Source: JADLHS01 sp049840435 (GTDB lineage: Bacteria > Verrucomicrobiota > Verrucomicrobiia > Limisphaerales > JADLHS01). Taken from it: a stretch of DNA of 64,000 nt. The stretch is from the NCBI GenBank assembly GCA_049840435.1, contig JASGKY010000060.1, positions 62,001 through 126,000 of the forward strand, read 5' to 3'. Positions 27,888 through 37,628 of the stretch are shown here, piece after piece. The first letter of the stretch is position 1. Every line of letters begins with the position of its first letter. Under the pieces are notes generated by a model, which saw only the letters and a program-made list of their open reading frames with translations, was not told the origin of the DNA and did not search any database. The position numbers and the translations under genes were made by a program.

Positions 27888-30056
27888 ATGAAAACCAGCT
27901 TGGTTTATAGGTTTTTGATGATGGGCGCGCTGCTTCTACCTTGGGTTAGCGGATGTGCCCAGCAAACGGCCAGCAACCCACCCATGACCGTCATCACCAC
28001 CATTTCCCCCATCGCTTATCCGCCCACTGATTTCGCGCCAACCACCAACACACCTGCCGCCGTAGCTACTCCGCCTCCGGTTGTCGCACCACTCATTGTC
28101 ATCGGTTCGACCAATGCAACTGCCACCAATGAAGTGGCCGCAGCAGTTGCGCCACCAGCCGAAGCTGTCGTCCCAGCCAATCTACGCGTCACACGCGCTT
28201 TGGGCGATGTCATCCAACTCGCCCAATCTGGGGTGGAGGAAAGCATCATGCTCACCTATGTCACCAATTCACCCGCCGCCTTCCTGCTCGGCGCCGAAGA
28301 AATTGTATATCTCAAAGATCTCGGTGTTCCGAGCAGCGTGATCACTTCGATGATGCAACGCGACCAGGCCTTGAGAAACCAATGGGGCATGACCACGGTG
28401 GCAGCGACCGCAGCCAACCCCACGAACGATGAACCGATTGCCATCGCGCCGACTTACGCGAATCAACCGGCCCCCGCCGCGGAGCCGGCTCCAGCGGAAG
28501 TTTCAGAGACGTATTTCTACGACACTCTTTCACCTTATGGCAACTGGGTAGAAGTGGACGGCTACGGACGCTGCTGGCGGCCCACAGTGGTGGCATACTA
28601 CCCGTCATGGCGGCCATATTGTGACAATGGACGATGGGTATACAGCGATTGCGGCTGGTATTGGGCGTCAGGGTATTCTTGGGGTTCGGTGGCCTTCCAC
28701 TATGGACGCTGGTTCAGTCATCCTCGCTATGGCTGGTGCTGGTGGCCAAACAACGTCTGGGCGCCGTCGTGGGTTTCGTGGCGCTACGACAATAGCTATT
28801 GTGGCTGGGCGCCGCTGCCGCCCAACTCCATCTACACGCCCGGCGTCGGGCTAACCTATTTCGGCGCATCAGTCGGCGTCAGCTTCGGTTTTCAACTCGG
28901 CGTGGGCTCCTACACTTACGTGCCCTGGGGGCGGGTGTGCGATCCATACCCTTATCGCCACTGTGCCCCACAGGCACAAGTTGTGGCTATCCATGGGAAA
29001 ACCACTCCAGCCAACCATTACGGGCCCGGCAGCAATAATCGCGTGGAAAACCGTGGCATCGCCCCGGAACGTTACCAAGAACACGCCCGCACAGAATTAC
29101 GCACGGTGAAAATCCGCGAGGAAGCGACCCGTGGTGGCGGTCCCCGCCCAGAACGCTTTGAAGGCAATGGTCGCACCCTCGTGGTAAACCGCCCTGCGGC
29201 CGCCCCACGCTCCGGCGAAAACTACATCAGCCAGCCCGCCACAGTTGCCCCAAGCCGGCAGGCAAACAATCCGCGCTCCAGCAACCGGCCCACGCCCATC
29301 ATCGTGAATGGCGCCACCACCCGTGGCACCCCGACGACCAGCGCCCCGGAACGTCCGGCCCGCAGCGAAGAAAACGGCACCACGCGTTCACGCGGCAACT
29401 CCGCGACCATCGTGGAACGGCAACCCGAACGTACCGCCACGCCCGCCACCAGCCCCACTCCGGTGACGCGCCCCACACCGATCTTCAGCAAACCGCTCGT
29501 CGTGGAAAGCACCCCGCAGTTAAATCGCCCTAGCCAACCGAGCACCACCGTCATTGGCGGTAACAAGAGCGGCACAGCCACCCGCGATTACTCGGTTTGG
29601 AGCAGCCCGACGCCGCGTCCAACCACCACGCCGACGCCAAATAATAATTCAGCCCGCACTCCATCTGTGGGCCGCAACTCAAGCAACGTTGAATACACGG
29701 CCCCAAGTCCAGCCCCCACCAGCACGCCGGATGTCAATCGGTCGCGCGAAAATAATCGCTCGCAGGAAATCCTGGCCGAACGCTCGCAACGGATGGAACG
29801 CGAGCGCAGCAGCCGCAGCCAGCTTGAAACTCGCAGCGCCACGCCCAACTACTCCGCGCCCAGTCCGCGTCCGGCGACGCCCACAGTGGTGATCAATCCC
29901 ACTCCGACGGTTAATGCTACGCCGCGACCAACCTACACCGCCCCTGCGCCGGCTCCGAGCACCCCGACCCCCGCGCCATCCCGGGTCGAATCGAGTCGTC
30001 CAGCCTCCACACCGGCGGCAAATCCAGACGCAAGTCGCAGTTCGCGCAATCGCTGA
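27888..30056 (+). CDS. DUF6600-type tryptophan-rich lipoprotein with Pro/Thr/Ser tail
   Basis: A 722-residue secreted lipoprotein: a signal peptide ending at lipobox VSGC (C23), a region with possible alpha helices (about 95-170), then a domain of repeated Tyr/Trp motifs (LSPYGNWVEVDGYGRCWRP, GWYWASGYSWGSVAFHYGRW, WAPLPP) matching DUF6600 (about 205-310). The last ~350 residues are low-complexity Pro/Thr/Ser/Arg, suggesting a long surface-exposed stalk. It follows the tRNA and precedes another secreted protein by 21 bases. Function unknown. Confidence 0.8.
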   Translation: MKTSLVYRFLMMGALLLPWVSGCAQQTASNPPMTVITTISPIAYPPTDFAPTTNTPAAVATPPPVVAPLIVIGSTNATATNEVAAAVAPPAEAVVPANLRVTRALGDVIQLAQSGVEESIMLTYVTNSPAAFLLGAEEIVYLKDLGVPSSVITSMMQRDQALRNQWGMTTVAATAANPTNDEPIAIAPTYANQPAPAAEPAPAEVSETYFYDTLSPYGNWVEVDGYGRCWRPTVVAYYPSWRPYCDNGRWVYSDCGWYWASGYSWGSVAFHYGRWFSHPRYGWCWWPNNVWAPSWVSWRYDNSYCGWAPLPPNSIYTPGVGLTYFGASVGVSFGFQLGVGSYTYVPWGRVCDPYPYRHCAPQAQVVAIHGKTTPANHYGPGSNNRVENRGIAPERYQEHARTELRTVKIREEATRGGGPRPERFEGNGRTLVVNRPAAAPRSGENYISQPATVAPSRQANNPRSSNRPTPIIVNGATTRGTPTTSAPERPARSEENGTTRSRGNSATIVERQPERTATPATSPTPVTRPTPIFSKPLVVESTPQLNRPSQPSTTVIGGNKSGTATRDYSVWSSPTPRPTTTPTPNNNSARTPSVGRNSSNVEYTAPSPAPTSTPDVNRSRENNRSQEILAERSQRMERERSSRSQLETRSATPNYSAPSPRPATPTVVINPTPTVNATPRPTYTAPAPAPSTPTPAPSRVESSRPASTPAANPDASRSSRNR

Positions 30057-30077
30057 TTACTCCTCATTTTCACATCT

Positions 30078-31046
30078 ATGAAGGCATTTGTTTCCGTGCT
30101 GCTGGTTGGTGCTACCCTGATGCTGCCGGGCTGGGCAGCCACCACCAATCTCTACTCGACGCAGTTTGAAAATGCCGAGGGTTTTTCCGCGAGCTTTGAT
30201 TTGGCGGGCCAGCAAGGTTGGAATCTGGAAGGCTCAGGCGGGAATGGGCTCATCGCCAACGGCCTGGAAGGCCAGTCAGCCTACATCGGTTTTGCTCCCC
30301 CGAATCCGGCCGATGACAGCTTGATCCTGTACCGCCCGATCAATTTCAATCCCAGCACCGGCAACTATCCCATCGTGAAATTTTCCGTTTTGGTGAACCT
30401 CCAGGATTCCACCAATGGTCGCTATGACATCTTTCGCTGGAGTGTTTTCAACCAGAACCTGGATCGCCTTTTCCTGATTGATTTTGACAACGACTACTTG
30501 GATGTAAGCTATCGACTGGACGGCACCAACCGAACCGTTTTCACCAGTCTTCTCCTCACCAACAAAAGCAACTACCAGCTGGACGTGACGATGAACTTCG
30601 CTGCCAACCGCTGGAGCGCGACGCTGAACAACAAGCCGATCGCCACCAACCAGTTCATCACCACAATCAACGCCCCGCTGAACCTGGGCGATATTGACGC
30701 CGTTTGGCTGGTGAATCAAATCACCTACACCAACGGTCTGGGCCAAGCGATCACCACCAACGCGCCCGGAAACAATTACATGATCTTTGACAACTACCGC
30801 ATCACAGCGGAAACGATTCCCATCTCCCCCGCCCGCGTGAATTTCCTGGGCCGCACGGGGGAGGGTTGGAGTTTGCTGCGCGTCAGCGGGACGGATGGAT
30901 TGCGCTGGGCCGTTGATGCGACGACGAATCTCACGCAGTGGACCGCGCTAAAAACGAATCTGATCTCCGGCGGCTCGTTCGATCTGGTGGACACCACTGC
31001 CGCCGGCCAGCCCCGCCGCTTCTATCGCGCGCGGCTTGCGCCTTAA
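30078..31046 (+). CDS. secreted protein, probable jelly-roll fold
   Basis: A 322-residue protein with a signal peptide (MKAFVSVLLVGATLMLPGWAA) and a beta-rich body with repeated Asn/Thr patterns, like the concanavalin-A-type binding domains common in secreted Verrucomicrobiota proteins. The last ~60 residues (NFLGRTGEGWSLLRVSGT onward) resemble a short repeat domain often found at C-termini of such proteins. It ends directly against the convergent TolC-like gene. The ligand is unknown. Confidence 0.65.
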   Translation: MKAFVSVLLVGATLMLPGWAATTNLYSTQFENAEGFSASFDLAGQQGWNLEGSGGNGLIANGLEGQSAYIGFAPPNPADDSLILYRPINFNPSTGNYPIVKFSVLVNLQDSTNGRYDIFRWSVFNQNLDRLFLIDFDNDYLDVSYRLDGTNRTVFTSLLLTNKSNYQLDVTMNFAANRWSATLNNKPIATNQFITTINAPLNLGDIDAVWLVNQITYTNGLGQAITTNAPGNNYMIFDNYRITAETIPISPARVNFLGRTGEGWSLLRVSGTDGLRWAVDATTNLTQWTALKTNLISGGSFDLVDTTAAGQPRRFYRARLAP

Positions 31047-32717
31047 TCAGCGCAACTTGAGTTCCACACCCCGCCGTTCCAGCGTGCTGCCTTCGTTCTT
31101 GGCGAGTTGTGCGAGCGAAATATTATAGTCCGCCAAGGCCCGAATCTCCGCCGATCGCGCGGCCGTCAGGTTACCTTGTAAATCCAACACGACAAAGCTG
31201 GTGCTCTTGCCTTTCGCCAGTTTCATCTCCTCGGCCTTGAGTGCCTCCTCCGCATAAGCCCGCGCCTGACGCGTAGCTTCCACTCGCTCCAAGCTGGTGC
31301 GGGCGTTTGCGATGGAATTCTCGATCTGGATGAGAACACTTTGCTCCAACTGCCGGACTTCGAGTTCGCGCTGCTCCCGCGTGGACAACGCGGCTTTGTA
31401 TTCGTTGCGCGCGCCGACGTTGCCCAGCGGCACGGTCAACTGGACGCCATAGGAGTAATAGGAATTATCCCGGTTCCGCACCTGACTCCACGCGCCATTG
31501 AGTTCATTGTCCGAGCCGACGTAGCCCACATCGCCCACCACATCCAATTGCGGAAAGCGCTGGTTGCGCTGATATTTCACCCGTTTGTCCTGCACCTCGA
31601 CCGCGACCCGCGCCTGCAATAGATCCGGCCGGGTGCTCACCCCCTTGCGCCAGCTCTCCTGCAAATCCAACGGCTGCGGAATCGCCTGCAAAGATTCCAG
31701 CGGCCGGATACGCACGGACTTCCACTCTTGATAATCGTCGCTCAACAAAGCCTTCAACACCCGTTGCTGCGTGTCCCGGTTGGCCTGCGCTTCCAGCAGA
31801 TCCGCCCGCCGCGACGCCGCCTCCGATTCCGCCTGCTTCTCATCCAACGGCGCGAGCGCCCCGACCTCGACCCGCCGGCGATTTTCCGCCACCAACCGCT
31901 CCGCCAACTCCAAGGCTTTCTCCTGCACCCCGACCGATTCGACCGCGTAGATGTAGTTGTAGTAGGCCTGCTCCACCAGCGTGATGGTATCAATGATCTG
32001 CCCGCGCAGCCCGAGTTCCGAGCTTTGCAGGTTCTTCTTGCTCACAAAAACCTGGAAACGCGTGCCATCAATCCAAAAATCCTTCAGCAACGGCTGGCGC
32101 AATTCAAAGAAGCCCACATTCGCGGACGCATACTCAAACGGATTCCGATTCGGCACGGTGGCGTAGTTCGTCACCAGTTGGGACACGGGCGCGTTGGCCA
32201 CGAGGTCGTAATACTGATTGGTGTAGATCGAAAGCGGATTATTTAGATCCACCGTGGTGCCGGGCTGCGTCCCGGTCCGATCCGAAAGATTCGCCCCAAA
32301 GCTGTACCGCGTCCCCCAAGGCAACAACCCGCCGATGGTCCCGGCATAACTGTCCGTCTCACTCTCCGTCCCGGAATAAACCCGGCCCTGCGAATCCAAA
32401 CCGCCCGGCGACATGTCATAGCTGTGCCGCGCCGACAAGCTGAAGGTCGGATCGTAGCCCGCGTAGGAGCCCTTGAGTTGGAAGCCCGCTACTTGCGGAT
32501 CGAGCCGGCTGATCTGCACGCTGAAGTTATGTTCGAGCGCGATCTTGATGCAATCCTCCAGCGAGAGCATCCGCTCGGTTTCCCCCTGCCGCGTCTGCTG
32601 CCGGGCGCGGACCTGCGCTTCCACTTCATCCGCCAGCCCCACCAACGCGGACGTCATCAACAGTCCGATCAAAATCACAGTTCTCATGCTTGCCTGAGTT
32701 TGGGTAAGTCGTTTCAT
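31047..32717 (-). CDS. TolC-family outer-membrane efflux protein
   Basis: A 556-residue outer-membrane channel, with a signal-like N-terminus and two OEP repeats rich in long helices (AEELLVAENRR-like segments; LQESWRKGVSTRPDLLQARVAVE). The TolC-typical phrase RPDLLQAR is present. An alternative start at 32687 (MRTVILIG) would give a cleaner signal peptide. It is the last gene of the efflux operon, 4 bases after the Sua5 gene, and would complete a MacAB-type tripartite exporter. Confidence 0.9.
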   Translation of the reverse strand: MKRLTQTQASMRTVILIGLLMTSALVGLADEVEAQVRARQQTRQGETERMLSLEDCIKIALEHNFSVQISRLDPQVAGFQLKGSYAGYDPTFSLSARHSYDMSPGGLDSQGRVYSGTESETDSYAGTIGGLLPWGTRYSFGANLSDRTGTQPGTTVDLNNPLSIYTNQYYDLVANAPVSQLVTNYATVPNRNPFEYASANVGFFELRQPLLKDFWIDGTRFQVFVSKKNLQSSELGLRGQIIDTITLVEQAYYNYIYAVESVGVQEKALELAERLVAENRRRVEVGALAPLDEKQAESEAASRRADLLEAQANRDTQQRVLKALLSDDYQEWKSVRIRPLESLQAIPQPLDLQESWRKGVSTRPDLLQARVAVEVQDKRVKYQRNQRFPQLDVVGDVGYVGSDNELNGAWSQVRNRDNSYYSYGVQLTVPLGNVGARNEYKAALSTREQRELEVRQLEQSVLIQIENSIANARTSLERVEATRQARAYAEEALKAEEMKLAKGKSTSFVVLDLQGNLTAARSAEIRALADYNISLAQLAKNEGSTLERRGVELKLR

Positions 32718-32721
32718 TTCG

Positions 32722-33735
32722 TCAATCAGCCGCCGCGCGAGTCAGCCGATCGGCAACCGCGCGCCATTCCGCTCCGCCGGGTAAAGCTTCCACCACAATC
32801 ACCGCCGCCCCCGCTTCATCACAGCGATGCAACTCCGCGTAGATCGCCCGCGCAAACGCCTCCGCATCGTGCGGAATCACACTGATCCCGCCCCAATTAG
32901 GGCCACTCGGGATGTTTGTGTGCGCAATGAGATGAACCTTCAAGCGTGGAACATTGAAACTGGAAAGTTGCTGCTCCAGATCTGCCGCATCGCGCCACGC
33001 CCGCACGATGAGTTTTGCTTTGGGCGAGTAATGCTTTTTTAATAACCCCGGACTGCGCAATCCGCCCTCTTCTCGCGCTTCGGACTTCTCACTTCGCACC
33101 TCGCCCAGTGCCGCCAGCAACGACTCGTCATGGATCATCCCCGGGCGCAAGACCCGCGCCGGCTGCACCACCAAATCAACTACCGTAGACTCAATGCCCA
33201 CTTGCGACTGCCCGCCATCTACGATGAGTGGGATTTTGTCGCCAAGTTGTTTGGCGACATGCTGCGCGTTCGTTGGCGAAATGGAATTGGACAGATTCGC
33301 GCTGGGGGCCGCCAACGGAAAATCGCATTCGCGGATCACCGCCTGCATGAACGGATGACTCGGCCAACGCACGCCCACCGTCGCCCCGCCCGCCGTCACG
33401 AGGTCGGGGATGACTTGCGCCCGCGGCAACACCATCGTCAACGGCCCGGGCCAGAAACTCCGCGCCAACGCCGCCGCCGCCTCCGGCCATTGCGTCACGC
33501 ACTCCCGCGCCAGTTCAAAACCGGCGACGTGGACGATGATGGGATTGTGCGCCGGCCGACCTTTGATTTCGTAAATCTTCGCCACCGCGTTCGCATCGAG
33601 CGCGTTTGCTGCGAGGCCATAGACGGTTTCCGTTGGCAACGCCACCACTTCGCCGGCACGCAGCAACTCCGCCGCGCGCTGGACCGCCGCCGCAAACAAT
33701 GCCGCCGTGTGGGTTGAAAGAACTTCCGCCCTCAT
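32722..33735 (-). CDS. L-threonylcarbamoyladenylate synthase (Sua5/YrdC family)
   Basis: Makes the threonylcarbamoyl-AMP used for t6A modification of tRNAs reading ANN codons. The YrdC fold is clear: GEVVALPTETVYGLAANA, KIYEIKGRPAHNPIIVHV, VGVRWPSHP, and AAPSANLSNSISPTNA. The C-terminal third (LLKKHYSPKAKLIV onward) is the Sua5 domain, so this is the long form (337 residues). The start ATG overlaps the permease stop (ATGA, 33732-33735), giving tight coupling inside an efflux operon, an odd context for a tRNA-modification enzyme. Confidence 0.93.
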   Translation of the reverse strand: MRAEVLSTHTAALFAAAVQRAAELLRAGEVVALPTETVYGLAANALDANAVAKIYEIKGRPAHNPIIVHVAGFELARECVTQWPEAAAALARSFWPGPLTMVLPRAQVIPDLVTAGGATVGVRWPSHPFMQAVIRECDFPLAAPSANLSNSISPTNAQHVAKQLGDKIPLIVDGGQSQVGIESTVVDLVVQPARVLRPGMIHDESLLAALGEVRSEKSEAREEGGLRSPGLLKKHYSPKAKLIVRAWRDAADLEQQLSSFNVPRLKVHLIAHTNIPSGPNWGGISVIPHDAEAFARAIYAELHRCDEAGAAVIVVEALPGGAEWRAVADRLTRAAAD

Positions 33736-34943
33736 TCGTACCGTAACGCTTCGATCGGATCGAGCTTCGACGCCTTCCACGCCGGGTAAAAGCCGCTCAC
33801 CACGCCAACCGCGGCACTGGATAACGATGCCACCAACACCCACCACAACGGCGTCAACGTCGGCCACCCCGTTGCCTTCGCCACAATCTGTGATGCGCCA
33901 AATCCGAGCCCGATTCCAATCAGACCGCCGATGGCGCTTAACGTCACGGCTTCGATGAGAAATTGCACCAAAATATCACGCCCGCGCGCCCCGACGGCCA
34001 TGCGAATACCGATCTCGCGCGTCCGCTCCGTCACGCTCACGAGCATGATGTTCATAATGCCGATGCCGCCCACGATCAGCGATACGCTCGCAATCGCCCC
34101 AAGCAACACCGACATGATTTTGGAAGTGGACGTCGCCATCTGCGCGAGTTCCAACTGCGTGCGCACGGTGAAGTCCGGCTCGCGACTCTTGCGCCGATCC
34201 GTCAGCAGACTGGTAATGGCCAGTTGCGCTTTCTCAATGACCTCTGTGCTGGCCGCCTGCACAAGAACGGAGTTCACAAACGTGCGCTTGGAAACGCGCC
34301 GCATGTGACTCGTGTAAGGAATGACGACCACGTCATCCTGATCCTGCCCGAACAAGTTGAAACCTTTCGATTCCAACACACCAACAATAGTGAACGGAAT
34401 GTCGCGGATGCGGAGGGTCTGTCCCACCACCTCTTCGCCGGGAAATAATTGATCCACCACGGTTTTGCCGATGACGGCCACCTTGGCGATACTGCGCACG
34501 TCCTGCTCGGTGAACATCGCCCCCTCTTTGATGTTCCAACTGCGGATCTGCGGATAATCCGGGCCTTCGCCCAGCACCTGCGTGTTCCAGTTCAGCCCAT
34601 TGGCCAGGATTTGGCTGCGATCACGCACCTCGGGACTGACCGCGACGACCGTGCCCACTTCGTTCTTGATCGCCATGGCGTCCTCGACCGTCAACGTCGG
34701 CGCACTGCCCCAACCACCCCGCATGCCGCCGCTGGTAAAATTACCGGAGAAGACCGTGATGACATTCTGCCCCAGACTGGCGACGCGATCCTCGACCTGT
34801 TTGGTGGCGCCCGTCGTGATGCTCACCGCCGTGATAACCGACCCCACGCCGATGATGATACCCAACATCGTCAGCAACGTGCGAAGCTTGTTACGCCGCA
34901 AGGCGCGCAACGCAAGCCGAAGAGTAGCGAGAATGCGAATCAC
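33732..34943 (-). CDS. MacB-type ABC transporter permease
   Basis: A 403-residue FtsX/MacB family permease: one N-terminal membrane segment (LLTMLGIIIGVGSVITAVSI), a periplasmic MacB core domain (about 55-260), then three membrane segments at the C-terminus with the typical SVTERTREIGIRMAVGARGRDIL loop. The start is GTG at 34943. Unlike E. coli MacB, the ATPase is a separate gene (35366-36124). An S23-type gene lies between the two. Confidence 0.92.
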   Translation of the reverse strand: MIRILATLRLALRALRRNKLRTLLTMLGIIIGVGSVITAVSITTGATKQVEDRVASLGQNVITVFSGNFTSGGMRGGWGSAPTLTVEDAMAIKNEVGTVVAVSPEVRDRSQILANGLNWNTQVLGEGPDYPQIRSWNIKEGAMFTEQDVRSIAKVAVIGKTVVDQLFPGEEVVGQTLRIRDIPFTIVGVLESKGFNLFGQDQDDVVVIPYTSHMRRVSKRTFVNSVLVQAASTEVIEKAQLAITSLLTDRRKSREPDFTVRTQLELAQMATSTSKIMSVLLGAIASVSLIVGGIGIMNIMLVSVTERTREIGIRMAVGARGRDILVQFLIEAVTLSAIGGLIGIGLGFGASQIVAKATGWPTLTPLWWVLVASLSSAAVGVVSGFYPAWKASKLDPIEALRYE

Positions 34944-34945
34944 GA

Positions 34946-34985
34946 GAGAATGATGAATGACGAAGGATGAATGATGAAGTTATGC
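34946..34985. repeat. left inverted repeat of the S23 cassette
   Basis: Contains GAAGGATGAATGATGAAGT (34962-34980). It recurs inverted at 35330-35355 with a 7-base insertion, the only difference. It sits between the S23-type stop and the GTG of the permease gene. Repeats of this ATGATGAAT type flanking a four-helix-bundle gene suggest a small mobile or duplicated cassette. Confidence 0.6.
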
Positions 34986-34986
34986 A

Positions 34987-35343
34987 TCAGAGACCTTTCG
35001 CGCGTTTTGAGATGGTTGTAAAAATGGCCACCAGTTCGTTTGCTTCCGTCACCAGCGGCGCCAACCGGCGGGCGGGTAAAACATTTTCCTCCAACAACAA
35101 CTCCAGCCAATAGAGCGTTTCGTCCGCTTCTTTCAAAGAATCGCCAATCTTTGAGATGAACTCCGCCTTCGAGCGCCCCCGATGCGCTTCGCGGTAATTT
35201 GCTCCCACCGATGTCCTGGACCGTAAAACCTGCTTTCCCAAAACCTGCGCCACCGTGTTGGCCTTGGGCAAAGCGCAATAAAGTCGAATGATGCGGCGCG
35301 CAAACTGTTTGGCACGGTCCGGCAAATCCACTTCATCATTCAT
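34987..35343 (-). CDS. four helix bundle protein (S23 / 23S rRNA-intervening-sequence family)
   Basis: A 118-residue helical protein with the family signature VLRSRTSVGANYREAHRGRSKAEFISKIGDSLKEADETLYWLELL (shown here in part as SVGANYREA and EADETLYWLELL). Members occur in intervening sequences of 23S rRNA genes and as isolated genes; the molecular role is not firmly known. Here it lies between the ATPase and permease genes of a MacB-type exporter and is flanked by inverted repeats, one of which overlaps its first codons. It reads as an inserted cassette. Confidence 0.88.
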   Translation of the reverse strand: MNDEVDLPDRAKQFARRIIRLYCALPKANTVAQVLGKQVLRSRTSVGANYREAHRGRSKAEFISKIGDSLKEADETLYWLELLLEENVLPARRLAPLVTEANELVAIFTTISKRAKGL

Positions 35344-35355
35344 AATTCATCCTTC
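35330..35355. repeat. right inverted repeat of the S23 cassette
   Basis: On the minus strand it reads GAAGGATGAAT, then TATGAAT, then GATGAAGT. Removing the central seven bases gives a perfect 19-base match to 34962-34980 in inverted orientation. It spans the S23-type start codon (35343) and lies 10 bases from the ATPase stop. Confidence 0.6.
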
Positions 35356-35365
35356 AACATTCCCC

Positions 35366-36124
35366 CTAGTGCAGTTGCACAGCCTGTTGTTCGGACTTGA
35401 GCCGGCTCAATTCTTTCTCCGCATTCAGCCGGTTCGCCACCGGCGTATCGCTGACGATGAGTCCATCGCGCAACACCACCATGCGTTTCGTGTAATGCGC
35501 GATGTCCAGTTCGTGCGTGACCATCATGATCGTGATGCCCTGCTCATTGAGTTTCTGGAACACGCCCATGATCTCAATACTCGTCTGCGTATCGAGATTG
35601 CCGGTCGGCTCATCGGCCAGCAACACGGCGGGTTGATTTACCAACGCTCGCGCGATAGCGACGCGTTGCTGCTGTCCGCCGGAAAGTTGACTGGGGAAAT
35701 GTCCGGAGCGTTGGGCGAGTCCCACAATTTCCAACGACTTCAAGGCCCGCTCGCGGCGTTCCCGCCCGGAAAGGCTTTTGTGCTGATACAGCATCGGCAG
35801 CTCAACGTTCTCCACCGCAGCGGTGCGCGCGAGGAGATTGAACCCCTGAAAGACAAACCCGAGCTTCTCGTTACGAATGTCGGCAAGTTGATCGCGGTTG
35901 AGCCGTGATACATCAACGCCATCGAGCTGATACCGTCCCGCCGTAGCGCGGTCCAGACAACCGATGATGTTCATCAGTGTGGATTTCCCCGAACCGCTCG
36001 ATCCCATGATCGCCACGAATTCCCCTGGCTGAATGGTCAACGAGACACCCCGCACGGCGCGCACGTCCACTTCCCCCGTGTGATATGTCTTCTCGACCGC
36101 GTCGAGTTGAATGACAGCGTTCAT
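35366..36124 (-). CDS. ABC transporter ATP-binding protein, MacB/LolD type
   Basis: A 252-residue ATPase: Walker A GSSGSGKST, Q-loop region GFVFQGFNLL, signature LSGGQQQRVAIARAL and Walker B VLLADEPTGNLD. The start at 36124 (MNAVIQLDAVEKTY) is chosen over 36148 because it aligns with the usual family N-terminus. It follows the adaptor gene by 4 bases. The partner permease gene is 422 bases downstream, beyond the S23-type gene. Confidence 0.93.
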   Translation of the reverse strand: MNAVIQLDAVEKTYHTGEVDVRAVRGVSLTIQPGEFVAIMGSSGSGKSTLMNIIGCLDRATAGRYQLDGVDVSRLNRDQLADIRNEKLGFVFQGFNLLARTAAVENVELPMLYQHKSLSGRERRERALKSLEIVGLAQRSGHFPSQLSGGQQQRVAIARALVNQPAVLLADEPTGNLDTQTSIEIMGVFQKLNEQGITIMMVTHELDIAHYTKRMVVLRDGLIVSDTPVANRLNAEKELSRLKSEQQAVQLH

Positions 36125-36128
36125 CCCA

Positions 36129-37461
36129 TTATCTCCGCGGGAAACCACCGCCGCCGAACGGATTGTTCACCGGAGCCGCTGTCGCCGCTTCGCCCGTGGC
36201 CATGCTCACCACCACCACATCGCCTTCATTCAAACCCTCAATGACTTCCGTCACCAAGCTGTCGCTGATGCCGAGCTTCACCGGATTCGGCTTCAAATCT
36301 GCCGGAGTGGCCTGCGCCGGATCAATCGCCAACGTGTAAAGCGTGCGCGGCGGACGACTCTCACCCCGCTGCCGATTGCCGCCACGCTCACCGCCGCGCT
36401 CGCCCCCGCCGCCCTGCCCGCGACGACGCTCGCCCCCGCCTTGGCCACCGCCGGGGGCGCTGGCAGTCCGCTCACTCGCAGCGGCAACTGACGTGGGCGC
36501 ATTTGTGCCGGGCTCTGGGCGCCGCCGTCTCCGGCGGACGGAAACGCAATACCGAGTTCGGCACCGTCAACACGCCCTCGCGCCGCGCTGTGATGATTGA
36601 AACATTCGCCGTCATGCCCGGCTTGAGTTTCAGATCGTCGTTGTTCACCTCGATGATCGTGTCGTAAGTGACCACGTTCTGCACGGTGATGGGCGAATTG
36701 CGCACCTGCGTCACCTTGCCGTGAAACTTGCGATACGGGAACGCGTCCACCGAGAATTCCACCTCCTGCCCCATCAACACGCTGCCCACATCCGCTTCCG
36801 CCACCGCCGCATTGATCTGCATTCTCGAAAGATCATTCGCGATTTGAAACAACACCGGCGCGCTCATGCTTGCGGCCACCGTCTGCCCCACGTCCACCTT
36901 GCGATCAATCACGATGCCGTCCACCGGCGCGTAAATCGTGCACCGCCCCAGATCCACCTTCGCCCGCTCCAACGACGCCGTGCGAATGCGCAATTGCGCC
37001 TCGGCCTGATGCAGCGTGGCGATACTTTGATCGTGATCCGCTTGCGCGATCAGCCCGGCCTTGAACAAATCCGCCGCGCGCCGGGCGTTGACCTGCGCCA
37101 ATTCGAGCGACGCCTGGGAATTCGCCAGCTCCCCTTCCGCCGAACTGACGTTCGCGCGATACGTCGCGGGATCGAGCTGCGCGATGATCTGGTTCGATTT
37201 CACCTCGGAATTGAAATCCACGTAGAGCGTCTGGATGATGCCAGAAATCTGACTGCCCACCTCGACGTTCAACACCGGCTTGAGCGTGCCCGTGGCCGTG
37301 ACCATCTGCGTCACATCGCCGCGCCCCACCTTGACGGTGGTGAATTCGGGCTTCACTTCCCCCTTCTTTTTGAACAACCACACGCCGCCCACACCCACGC
37401 CAACCAGCAGCACGATGATGATAATCCACTTCCAACCGCCTGATTTTTCGTCATTACCCAT
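36129..37461 (-). CDS. MacA-like periplasmic adaptor (membrane fusion protein), frameshifted
   Basis: Adaptor linking an inner-membrane transporter to TolC. It has an N-terminal anchor (WIIIIVLLVGVGVGGVWLF), a lipoyl-like barrel (VEVGSQISGIIQTLYVDFNS and IYAPVDGIVIDRKVDVGQTV), a helical hairpin and a beta domain (LSRMQINAAVAEADVGSVL). After NSVLRFRPPETAAP the frame breaks near 36514. Dropping one base there gives PEPGTNAP and continues through a Gly/Arg-rich linker to a normal C-terminal domain ending FGGGGFPRR. Restored length is about 443 residues. Confidence 0.9.
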
Positions 37462-37628
37462 AGATTCGAGTCCATATAGACGCAGAAAGTCACCGAATCG
37501 TCAAAAAATCTTCTGTCGTATTTATGTCGTATGCGGGGTGATTAACGGAGAACTCCGCGAATCTGAACGCTTCCGGCTGTTCACGGTCAATACTCACGAT
37601 CATCATCACCCGGCCGGCTTGATCCGAA

